Shown here: one piece after another, positions 53,696 to 64,000 of the stretch
How positions within the stretch are numbered: position 1 is the first letter of the stretch
Layout of the letters: every line of letters begins with the position of its first letter
From: Blastobasis lacticolella
Lineage: Eukaryota; Arthropoda; Insecta; Lepidoptera; Blastobasidae
Length of the DNA stretch: 64,000 nucleotides
Direction: 5' to 3'
Assembly: GCA_905147135.1 (NCBI GenBank)
Contig: LR990050.1
Span: 7,810,001-7,874,000, forward strand
Notes under the pieces: generated by a model
The model's input: the letters and a program-made list of their open reading frames with translations, nothing else
The model's database searches: none
Told to the model about the DNA's origin: nothing
Position numbers and translations under genes: made by a program

Positions 53696-56600
53696 CAAGA
53701 CGCATGTTAATAGCTGTCACAGAAAAAGTACATCCTATGGCTATATCGGACAGCATTTTCTCGGTTTTGGAAAGGGTTACGTAAACTTGCTGTAACAATA
53801 CTTATCAGCACTATAGAGATTTAAATTAATGAGCCACTGTACTGTACAAGCGTCGTAATTACCATCACCGTATCGAATCACCGTTGAAAAAACACCACAC
53901 TTCATAAGAAAAGGCCATTGTGAATTATGAAATACCTATTTTCCGATGTTATTATAAGTAAATATTTTTCAAAGAGCCTTATTGTATGAATCATGACAAC
54001 ACATTCTTTACCCGCTATACCAACAACAATAGATCTTTTTCTTCGGCAGCATCACAAACCTTGGACGTCTACACGCGTACAGGATGAGAAATAGACCGAT
54101 ATACCTACTGTAAGTAGGTTAATATTTGCATTTTATTTCGGTCGCGGTGCGTCTTGGCGAATTTCTGGCTCCATTCGCTAGGCCTTGACAACAAAATGCT
54201 TCAACAAAAGCGGGTCATAATGGCATAGAAGGATCATATAAATCAGTAGTTTAACTTTACTTGCCTTTATTGCATATATTACTATCATCATAGTCATATT
54301 GTTTATTGTAATCGTCTCTATATTTTAAGTATTTCGATATTAGTACCACAGAGAAAAAATACTACCTTCAGCGAGTATTCTAATATCCATTTTGAAACAG
54401 AGCAAGGCTATAGAAACAATTGTTTATTGTGAAGTAAACATCTAAGCCACAGAACGAATGAAATCCGATTTTATAAAGTTTAGAAAACGTTAAAAATTCA
54501 GCACGATTGCCTCCATGATAAGTAGACCATGACATACTGTTACCATGATAAAAAAACATAATTTAAGCTTACAGTTACACAGTGGGTGACAGCAAAAACA
54601 GCTAACTAAAGATAGGTGTGGCACAATGAGCATGAATGAATGGAACTTCATCGCACTGACACGAGACCTCTTCTCTCAAATGCCGGAGATAGTCTATTAA
54701 ACGAATGAACGCTGTCTTCCCGCTGAATGTCCACTTATATTTCTTAACAAACCTTAATTCATTCTATCAAGATAGACGCATCATTTATACACTATTTAAA
54801 AGTACCAAAGATTTTTACGCTCATATGGCTCTATTTATTTGTAATGTTCGCTTTTGGATGCTGCTTATTTTATACGCAATATCAGGACACGGGCTCGAAA
54901 TCAGACTGACGGGTATGGCGCACTGGTCTTACTTGGTTACTATAAATGGGATTTTCCTTTCTCATTACTTATAGTCTCATCCCTGGGCTGTAATTAATGG
55001 CATTTTTATACATTCTACATTTAAATACAAATTTATCAGTACCCAGCACCGTCGCCGCCACATGGAATATCTAACGATTATATATTTTTGCTCCAGCAGT
55101 TAGGTTGTGGTCACAAGGACACGTGATCAGACAGACAGACAGACACATATTTTTGTAGATAAAATATTATGCAGAGCTAACTCTACTTATATTTCCAAAC
55201 CTATATATTTTTATAGTTGCCTTCAGTGTCAAAATTCTTTATTTATAACCATTATAAATAACAAATTACATCGGAAACTCGAACTCAAGGACAAGTATTG
55301 TTCATTGAGATGTAAACATGTCAACATCTTTAGGAACTTTAAACCCAATGACGTCATTTACGTAAAATAGTTTGCCATAAATTTTGTTGAGTTGAAAACA
55401 ACTAATTATAATTAGGTCTATTAATAATCTAACCATTAAGTTAACTAAGAATAACAGTGACGTGCGTGGAATGACCAGTGACCGTGGCAGTGGCAGAATT
55501 TATACTTATATTTTAAATACAAAGTTTTATTTGGATATTTATTTAGGAAACCTCAGAAAAAGCTACCACGATTTGAAATCGTTTTCTGCACGCGTGTGTA
55601 AGTTTTGTGCGAGATACGTTCCGAGGAATAAAGGGGTCAATATCAAGGCCCACGAAGACCCATTCAAGCAGCATAATATTTTTTAAGTGACCGGTCAATG
55701 TGTTCATTCAAACCTTCACTGACAACCGGTACAACTGACAACTGACAACCGGTAAGTTCTAGAAAGTACAGTAAAAATTACTTGGTATCAATCTAAAGCA
55801 AGTCAAGTACCGATTTAACTAGATCTTTTATTGACTGTGCCCAAGTAAAGAGATCAAAAGGTGTGGCGCATAAACCTGTCCACTACTCTGCTCCGGACCG
55901 TTAGGTGCTACTATTCCATAACAACTTTCGTTGGACGCTATCTAGAACGTATGCTTTCGTCTGTGAGATATGCATACGACTCGCCGACTAACCGACTTGG
56001 GATCCATTCTTTAAAACATTTTACTACTTTTTGAGAACATTTTATATCAAGATAGGTATATCTAAATATCTACTGTCACTTATTCATCCAGAAATAAAAT
56101 TAACCAATGCATTAAGTTTTATAAGTAGGAAATTGTTACCGAAAATATTTGACTTTCACCAGCAATAATTTTTTTTTTTTATAGAATCATTTTGTAGTGG
56201 TGTGGCCTTCATAGAAAGTGAAACAGGCTATGCGGTAAATCCACCCTATCTATGTACCATTCTCTGTTGGTTAAAATCTATTAATTTATTTAGACCTATT
56301 TTCTGCAATTGTGTTTCCACAAAACCTGTTCTTCTTTCTCGACATGCCTCTTCACTTTAGGGTATAACTGTCGCTCGCTAGAGATGTTGGGCGAAGTCAG
56401 GCATCGGCGGCCAACATCACGCGACTATCTTCAACTTCTTTTTCTTGTTTTCGTGTCAATGATAAAATAGGTTATACGAGTACATAGTTTAGTTATCTTC
56501 AACTATAATTGTGTCCCGCAACATCTGTTACTACTACTAAGCCACCTAAACTCATATCGCTCGACATGACATGACATGTGTAATGGTATTCAAGTGACTA

Positions 56601-56882
56601 CGGAAAACCCCTGACCAAAATACGATAACCATATGATATGGCGACCAAATGCCTCCCTAGTACTTATAAAAAATATCGATTAAACTGGTTTTTAAATAAA
56701 GAAAACCATATCTAAATCGGTCCATCCGGAACTACACACATATACAGAGTCACAGATACACACACACGTGAGAATTAAAACACCCTTTTTTTTTCGTCAG
56801 GTGCTAAAAACACTTCACCTGACATCTTCATATTGCAACAAAATTAGTAACTACGATGCTTTACTCATCACCTGTTCCCCAG
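53696..56882. other. No recognised feature (intron or intergenic)
   Basis: AT-rich, no convincing exons. Minor simple repeats are an AGAC run at about 55128-55145 and a CA run near 56758. If the CpG island at 46 kb is the transporter promoter, this is its first intron. Confidence 0.4.
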
Positions 56883-56886
56883 TGCG

Positions 56887-59800
56887 ATGGCAATGAAGGA
56901 GTGGCTGCAATGGCTGCCGCCGCCGCGCTCGCTGCTGGCGCTGGTGCTAGCCACTGGGGGGTTCAGCGGGCGGCTCTTTGCGTCCCACTTCACGCATTCA
57001 CCCACGCTGCTGGTGGACACCTGCCACTCGCTGTGCCGGCTCGTTGGGCTTATCACCACTGTGCTGGCTTATAAGGTAACACAGCCAACAATAGGCTTAT
57101 TGTTTTATTTTACTCTTTATTCAAGAGTTTGCTTAGATCTAAATGATTAGTCTTTATGGTAATATGAAGTTTCGTGTATTTTCATAGGCGATGTAATTAT
57201 GTGACGTCACAATTTTGCAGCCCCTGTCTAATTAATAGATAGGGATGTCTTTCTAATTTTTTTTACTCAGTATTGTCCGGTCATGTAACAAAAATACTTT
57301 AGGCTTAGTAAAAAGGGTACATCCGTGGAATATCGCTCCCATTACCAACATCACACGATGTTTAACTCAGTAAAGACAGGAAAAATAGATTTATCTATCC
57401 CAGTAGCACCGGACCTATACGGAGTGGATAGCATCGATCAAGTTTCATTTCCCCGGTAAGGCACTGACATTTGGTATCTGACTTCAGTAAGGATAATTTT
57501 AATCACAATCCGTCGCTAGCTACGAACATTACGGGGCTACCAGGTCAGATAAAACTATTTTCCCCAATACGCGAGGGAGAAACTCGTCCATGGCCGGCAG
57601 GTATCTTATCAGCAGACATAATATTTGCCTGGAAATAAGTTTGTATCGATGCCTACTGTACTTCTCCAGGTGAAGGTATAATATACCTATACGAGGAGGA
57701 GGTGGATAGGGCTGTAAGTGACGCGACAAAAAATCTAAAATAAACCAAAATTAGAGGTCATTGATACGACAAAACCGCCCGTCTGTTATTCGTATTTTTA
57801 TGAACACAGGTAACCTTTACGTTTCCCTATTTCAATGGTTTATGTAGTATTACGACTGTTACACAACGCTTTGTAGCGGAAGTAGGTACTCAAGAATACC
57901 TTAAGGCCGTGGCATTTTTTCTCCGCGTGGTACTTAGACATGAGTTTTTTCTAGAATTTCTTATTTAATTAAATTGGACACAAGGCTAAAGAAAGGTTCC
58001 TGGCTAAATGAGTGTGAGTTATGAGTTAATGCAGCGAGAACAAAATAACAATACCATCTCAATAATAATTCATCTTTCCCTTGGACGTTGATTTATATTA
58101 GCGAAACAAAACAACTTTTAGGCTGGTTTGATAGCCCCCCCAGACGTATCCAAAAGTTATTTACCCTAATCCATAGAAATGAATAATGTGATGGGCACCT
58201 GTTACATTTTTGTGGTTTTCTCGCTCTAACCGAAGCAGTGATCCCTGTAGTGTATGAGCCTAATCCCGTGAACATATACTACTAGAGGGCGCGAGCACAG
58301 CAGTGTACTGTCGTGGAGTGACGTGTCGGTGTTGTGTGTGTTGACGAGCCATCATGAGCAATGTGAATACGATAAACTGGAGATCCTAAAAACACAAAAC
58401 TTTGTCCACCAGTACGAGCGTGCTGATGAGAATACCGGCCGCGAGGGTCGCCTGCGCAACACCTTCGGCTGGGCGCGCATCGAGGTGGTGGGCCGGCTCT
58501 CCGTGCACGTTCTGTTCGCCTCGTTCGCGCTCGCCGTGGTCGTGAACGCGCTGCAGATCGGCGTGCACTCATCGCACGGCCAGCCGCCGCGGCTGCCTAA
58601 GGTCATCGTCGGCAGCGCCATGCTGGGGCTCCTGCTGCACGCTATGAATTATATGCTCCTGGCTGGTAAGAGATTGTATTGTAGTTTTTTTTTGTTTAGG
58701 GAAGCACACGAACGGACGGTCCACCAGATGAAAAGTGGCCACCGTCACCGCGTTATATATATTTTTTGTATAATAATCTGTTAATCGGTAGATAAAGAGG
58801 TGGAGCAGCTGTCCAAAGTCATTGAGACGGCACCGCCGGGCCACGCTAAAATACCATACCATGAGTGGAATTTAAACCTTAGTTATCCACATGGGCACCA
58901 CGACTTTCGTGAGATTTTAAAATACCTGTATGAACCGAGTCTTTAGGTACCTGTGGAGCGCTCAAAAATGTCAATAGGACGCAAGTTGCAATGTCGTGCG
59001 CCTTATCATGTGATATCTATGCATTCGGTCTTCAAATATCTAAATAATAATTTCGCTACTCAAGCGATTCAATATAGGTCTGTATATCTTAGTACTTTAT
59101 TGTAATATTGAAAACACTTCAACGATGCACTTTTAGATGATTAACAGCGCTACTGATAACTACCTACATATATAATTTAGTTTGGCAGTTGGCTTTGAGT
59201 GAATATCTTAAGTTGACGTGCCGACTAGCCATGGATCAACAATTATTTATATGTGGAGCAATTTTGAATTTTTGTGATCTATTAAAAAATAAATTACTGG
59301 CTTATTTGAAAAAAAGGAAAATGAGATTTTGGGTGCAAAATTTACTTTAAAGTAGAAATTGGCTTGGTGCTTCTAATGTATCAAGATGACTGATGATGTC
59401 TAATGACCGAGGTGCTATGATTGAGTCGTAGCTCGAATTCGGGGATAACTGACTCGCAGTTTTGTTGTATCTATGCGTCGAGGATATCAAGCGGCGGGAA
59501 ATTCACTTTACTACTTTCACATTAAGCTATTTATTTGCTTAAAATAAGAAAAAACATTCACAAACACAAATTACAACAATTAGAAAAAATATTCTGTTTA
59601 GCGGAAAAATAATTACACACAAATATAAACAGGAAAATTTGAATTTTGAATTTAAATTTGTCAAAGACATTTAGGAATTCAGCCTACATTTCACCGTGTC
59701 TCGGTGTCCGACAAAAATTTTACAGATGTAATGAAAATAGTATGGGAAATGCTGCATCGAAAAGTAAATTTATCTACACTCATAGCGTAATGTTCCAATT

Positions 59801-62227
59801 TCATATTCGTAAACAGTTGTTTAAGGATACACTTTTTTCACGCCAGTCTTCAACTTTTTACATTGAATCTATATGCTTAAAACCTATAAAACCTTTGCTT
59901 TTTAATGAATAACTATTGACTTTTTTTAAACATTGTGCTTTATTGTTATGATAATGAAAAGAATTTGTAAAGTGTTCCTTTATGCGAATTAATGTAGAGA
60001 ATTATGAATTGAACTGTAGGCAAGAAAACCTGTGCACTAATGTGTACCTACGATTGTAAATTAGATAAAAATAAAGTTTGAAAAGAGATATTCCTTACAT
60101 GTCTAGGATTCCATTGAACCACATCGAAATTCATTTGGCTTGGTTTTTCCCATTACCTGCATTGTACAGAGAATATGTCTGTTTAAATGCATCGCTCGTC
60201 ATTCATATGTACCTAGTTGGAAAAAGTCACGTTTAATTAACATTTCTTTCATTTCGTCTAGAATAACAGCGAAGCATGCCGATGTGTCATCGCTTGTCAG
60301 TTAGTTGTCGGGTCAATAGAATAAAAACATCTTTGTAAATAAATATATAGGTATGTATATGGGCAAGAATAATACCTGCATATATATTAGGTAGGTATTC
60401 GGGTTTTTCTTTCATTTTACTTACCTACGTTCAGAAAAAATCAAAGTGGAAAATCCAAACCCAAAATTAAATCATTCCTTCGAACTCTTTCTATTTGTGG
60501 GTACTTATTTATTTATTTAACATAATAATCCATTACTAAGAAATAAATTTAATGAATCTTAATTATTTCTGTCACAAGACCACACAGCTAAAATATGGTC
60601 CTCCACTGGTGTCCCCTGTGTGATAGCCGTATGAAGGCCTTCCATCCCATCGATCATCGGTTCTGAAAGCTGTGTGGCCTGCCCACTGCCACAGTACTTC
60701 TCTTTTGCGATTGTGGAACCTTCGAGTTTGTCTGTGACTTTAGTTCTGCTATGAAGATCTTCATTTCTGATCCTATCGTGTAGGTAGAGATTGGATGCTT
60801 GAGATTCCTAACAAGGCCCTTTTAGGCACCACATCTTGAGACACTGAGGTATTGCGGACGAAAAGATCTTCCGCAATTTGTCGAACGCTATCCAGCCGAG
60901 TTAAAACCGTCAATTGATTATTTCTCGAAGCTTGACCTAAACTTACCTAACTGGTAACTTTGTCAGAGGTTAATTTCGTCAACAACTTCAACCTTATCTA
61001 GCGGGTCCTTCATGGACATTCGACAAAAACTACATCTTGTCCAAGTTCATTTTAATACCCACCAGTTGGGATACTGCAGAGATTTTGGAGCATTGTGTCT
61101 AATTCCTCCAGGGATTTTGCCATGGCTACGATAAAACTATAATTATTAGGCCACCTATACTCTGCCATGCGTGCGATATCATCGGCAAATCGAAGGATTA
61201 AATTCAATAAATGTCATAAACCGGTTAAACTAAATTATGCGACAACATATTCCACGATCCTCCAACAAGTATTAATAAGCTATTTAATAACTTTCTGGAA
61301 AATTACCAATAATTCAAAACAAGGATTTGCTTACGTTAACAACACCATGAAGCCATAATAAAGACGTACTTTGGTATATTATCATATAATTCATGTTAAT
61401 ATTGTCATTTGGCAAGGCTATTACAATGCATGTTTTGTTTTGAATACCATTGATTACTCTATATGTATAGTGTAACTACCAAACAGCGTTTAGGAACTAC
61501 GTTCACCTATGTTATTATTAGACGCAACGGCATCGCTCGCTCGGAAATAGATGCCGTGTATTTATGTGTGCGGGACAAGTTCAATCGATGTCGTACATTT
61601 CACGCTAGCAAGGTCAACATAAATAAAATAAAAAACTTTCTGACTAAGAAGACAAACAGTACAATCTTTTGCCCTTTTAACATCTACGATTTACGTTTAC
61701 GATTACGATTACGATGTACTATGGTTCCGTGTAGCAAAAATGTAGAGCCGCAACTGCGTACGCTTCTAACGTGTACTTCTGCGTGGACTCCAGCACAGAG
61801 AGCGCCAAATCCTCCTGCCTATCATCATTACACTACCAATTAGGCAGTGCACCTTCTTCCCATACCAAAAAGCACAGATCTCTAGAAAATAAGTCTAATT
61901 TAAATTTCTGTGCAAAAATGTAACAAATCTAGGTTACAGAGTGGCATAACAAGAACAATTTTATAGAAGATAGAGGGATCCTGTCATGGAAAATTAGGAG
62001 TCTAAATCAAATTTGACAAAAATAAATTGACAATTGTGAGTTGTCCATAAAACACTGTAGGTAGAGGTGGTAGAGGTAAGCTAATAGATGTATAACCTTG
62101 CTCATGTAATGTCCAGGTCGCGAGATGAGCTACAGTCGGCGCCTCAGCATGACCGAGGGCGGCGATGTGGTGCTGAAGACTGGCGCGGGAGAGCCGGTCC
62201 CTGCGCATGCGCCGTCGGACATCGCCA
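56887..62227 (+). CDS. SLC30/ZnT1-like zinc transporter, N-terminal part (3' end outside window)
   Basis: Three exons join in phase: 56883-57075 (ATG at 56887, after acceptor TTCCCCAG), 58413-58665 and 62117-62227, giving 184 complete codons before the last donor (GTAAGT). Residues about 15-35 and 40-62 form helices 1 and 2, exon 2 opens with a loop and the ZnT1-type RNTFGWARIEVVGRLSV and gives helices 3 and 4, and exon 3 is a cytoplasmic loop segment (SYSRRLSMTEGGDVV). SLC30 proteins export zinc from the cytosol by proton exchange. Helix 2 keeps His47 but has Arg51 where the metal-site Asp of the HxxxD pair normally lies, and the visible part of the loop lacks a His-rich stretch. It may be a non-transporting or heterodimer subunit. 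Helices 5-6 and the C-terminal domain lie to the right. Confidence 0.85.
57076..58412. other. First visible intron of the zinc transporter gene
   Basis: Begins GTAACA and ends CCACCAG. No element with defined ends is recognised. A moderately GC-rich piece at about 57520-57720 may be a LINE remnant, and a GC-rich piece at 58285-58360 lies shortly before the second exon; neither can be assigned. Confidence 0.5.
58666..62116. other. Second visible intron of the zinc transporter gene
   Basis: Begins GTAAGA and ends TGTCCAG. It contains a LINE 3' scrap at about 58690-58750 (GAACGGACGGTCCACCAGAT) and an RTE-like fragment at 60560-61230. The stretch 58750-60560 is AT-rich with nothing recognised. 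A frame of 126 codons at 61463-61843 has no family resemblance. Confidence 0.5.
60560..61230 (-). mobile_element. RTE-like LINE fragment
   Basis: On the minus strand, RFADDIARMAEYRW near 61150-61200 is the catalytic box of RTE-type reverse transcriptases, followed by AMAKSLEELDTMLQNL. Further down come NEDLHSRTKVTDKLEGS and the WAGHTAF-like end segment near 60680. Frameshifts show it is inactive. It lies antisense in the transporter intron. Confidence 0.75.
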
Positions 62228-62244
62228 GTAAGTCAGCCACTTTA

Positions 62245-62640
62245 TTGCCACACTTTTCTTTATGGCGTTGGGAAGCACACGATCCGACAGTCCATCTGAT
62301 GAAATCTGCCACGGTCCCCTAGAGCATCTGTCAGTACGTAATCTAAAGGGAGCAGATGTGGTGCGGCCTTTGAGGTACCTATCTGTGGACTGACCTTATG
62401 AAGAACCTCAAGTTATAGTGCAAAGGAAACACTTTGGTGGGGAGATCATTTCACCATCTTGCACGTGCGCGGTAAATGGCTCGCGATGCCTGTGCGGCAG
62501 TTAAATTTCAGTCATCTAGACGATGTTGAGTTAGTTGGTCTTGAGATTTGAGGTGCACCAGACCAGCCCAGTACCAACTACCATATGGGAACGAACCTGT
62601 CTTGCATGTCAAAAGTTGATGTCCCGGTGTTAAGCACTGC
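62245..62640 (-). mobile_element. LINE 3'-end fragment
   Basis: GGGAAGCACACGATCCGACA, CAGTCCATCTGATGAAATC and AAAGGGAGCAGATGTGGTGC match the pieces at 58690-58750 and 6057-6250. The minus strand shows remnants of a LINE ORF end interrupted by stops. It follows directly after the third transporter exon. Confidence 0.6.
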
Positions 62641-62706
62641 TTGGCTTTATTGAGTACCTACCCAATTTTTTTTTAAATACCTGTGGCTTTACTCTCCAAT
62701 CTATCC

Positions 62707-62845
62707 CTAAATTAGATTTCGTTCGAAATCTCGACGCCATGCTTTCGTCTGCCCCTTTCGGAGATCTGGCTGCAGAGAGGTCTCGATTTCGGCGACAAGC
62801 AGATCTCCGAAAGGGCGTCGATATTTCGAACGAATTCTAATTTAG
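62707..62845. mobile_element. 139-bp hairpin MITE
   Basis: CTAAATTAGATTTCGTTCGA at the left pairs with TCGAACGAATTCTAATTTAG at the right. The inner part also pairs (CTTTCGGAGATCTGGCTGC / GCAGATCTCCGAAAG). Nearly the whole unit is one inverted repeat with a small loop. Confidence 0.75.
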
Positions 62846-64000
62846 AGATTTGGGTTTGATTCTGTTCTCCACCATCTCTATCACGAGGGATATTTGCATG
62901 GACATTTATAATAGAATTCAAGGCTGAAATCGGCAGAGCTTCAGCTGAGCACCAGCCTTCGCCTGATCTCAATTGCGGTCGGGGTCAGGAAGAGGATTCT
63001 CAATACTTTTATAGCAACAAATCAGTCACCGCGGGCGTATTTTTGTTATCTTTAAAGTCAGCGAGAACGCCTTGTGAACCTACATAGGTCGTAGGCAGAC
63101 TGGCCATATTAACCACTGCGCCACAACTCTCTCATTTTGGTTATCTAAAATGCAATAGCGATAAGGTACACATTAGTTAGTTACCTAGAAATAGGCAACT
63201 ATTATACCGCAAACGGTATGCAGCATACCTACTTACTAACCATTTTAAACTAGTTGTTCAAAACGGATACGACTGATCGTAAAATGATTCCTATATTACC
63301 GCGTTAAATGTTTGCCAAACAATATTAGGCGATAGTAACTGAGAGACGTCTAGTTCACATTGCAATAGGAAAGCATTGACTTCTAGACGTATTTCATCAG
63401 TTTACCTAACGCTGTCATTTAAAATCCATGCATCTAAACGAAAGAACTATCAAATCGATTACTGTAAATTTCCAAATACAAAATGGTGAATTAACACCCG
63501 TCCGTAGTTACGGAATTAGAGAGTAGCCCCAACCCCAATAATGAGCCACCATGATAAACCACATAAGTAGTGCCGTTTCAATTAAACAACTTTTAACGGA
63601 TTAATCGTAGTTTTATATTTAGGTGGACTACAGGATGTTTGGTATGCCTAATATTAAGCAACACTGTGGTCTGGTGAAGCACCCTTATCAAAAAATGAAC
63701 TTTTTACTCTGGATTTGAAAACTCCCAGGTTGTATTTATTAAAAGACAGTATAGATAATTCCATCGCGGTTCGCACAATAAATGTTAAAGCAATCTTATT
63801 TGTGCGAGTAGTCTCAAATTATTAAACAAACTATAAAACAGTGTAATTTCGCCGAGGCTCTCCTCGTTTGGTGGTGGGTCGTACATACGCTCGATAAAAA
63901 TAGCCCTCCTTCTAGCGCAGTCGGGTAAAAACAGATAGTTTTGACATATAATGACTGATCGCGGAGATGTTCCAGGTTTTAGATTTAAAGTGTTATCCAA
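62846..64000. other. No recognised feature (transporter intron)
   Basis: Should still be the intron after exon 62117-62227. No exon with ZnT-like helices 5-6 was found. A tRNA-like string (GGCCATATTAACCACTGCGC) near 63100 may be a SINE scrap in reverse. Confidence 0.4.

Noticed and set aside
58323..58412. Upstream start (ATG-like) for the second transporter exon
   Set aside because: The frame before 58413 is intron; the CCACCAG acceptor joins in phase with the first coding exon, and the protein only resembles ZnT after it.
61682..61715. TTACGA repeats looking like telomere sequence
   Set aside because: Only a few imperfect units; insect telomere repeats are TTAGG, so this is a small microsatellite.
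61463..61843. 126-codon plus-strand frame in the transporter intron
   Set aside because: No recognisable domain, no splice context, and part of it is a TTACGA-type simple repeat (about 61685-61712).

Overview
This is eukaryotic DNA, most likely from a moth or butterfly. It is AT-rich, with split genes, GT-AG introns, and dispersed repeats of types common in Lepidoptera: CR1/Jockey-like and RTE-like LINEs, tRNA-derived SINEs and many small inverted-repeat elements. No prokaryotic gene organisation, CRISPR array or rRNA gene is visible.

The first 43 kb holds three related coiled-coil genes, called A, B and C here. Gene A (minus strand, about 2359-6940) runs off the left edge at its 3' end. Gene B (plus, about 10901-25240, perhaps from 9985) appears complete at its 3' end. 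Gene C (minus, 27454-40824, perhaps to 43068) is complete at its 3' end. A and B are divergent, B and C convergent. Splice sites were read by eye; all consecutive exons join in phase, giving a 698-codon segment for A, about 994 residues for B and about 839 for C. The three proteins share one plan: a basic Ser/Pro-rich or acidic N-terminus, a short helix before an 'ELY' motif exon, a conserved Ile-Asp-Trp-type block (Leu-Asn-Trp in C), then long coiled coils. Intron phases match from paralogue to paralogue, so this is an old local gene family. I do not recognise a named family. Gene A carries a Ser-Lys-Ile-Pro motif in a basic Ser/Pro region, which suggests binding to microtubule plus ends.

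The right part (56.9-62.2 kb, plus strand) carries three exons of an SLC30/ZnT-type zinc transporter that continues past the window. Its transmembrane helix 2 lacks the usual metal-binding aspartate. A CpG-rich island at about 46.03-46.74 kb is the best promoter candidate, perhaps shared by the transporter and gene C.

Mobile DNA fills most introns and intergenic space. Best defined are a 1047-bp GINGER-like element with 164-bp terminal inverted repeats (39598-40644), a 1330-bp hAT-type element with an 8-bp target duplication (11512-12841) containing a nested MITE and a LINE fragment, a second hAT-like element (47756-48308), several antisense LINE copies, six copies of one SINE-like repeat, and two tRNA-derived SINE families. 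The most unusual local event is a roughly 105-bp tandem duplication in the 3' coding part of gene C, which is kept in frame only if a 62-nt intron lying across it is spliced out.
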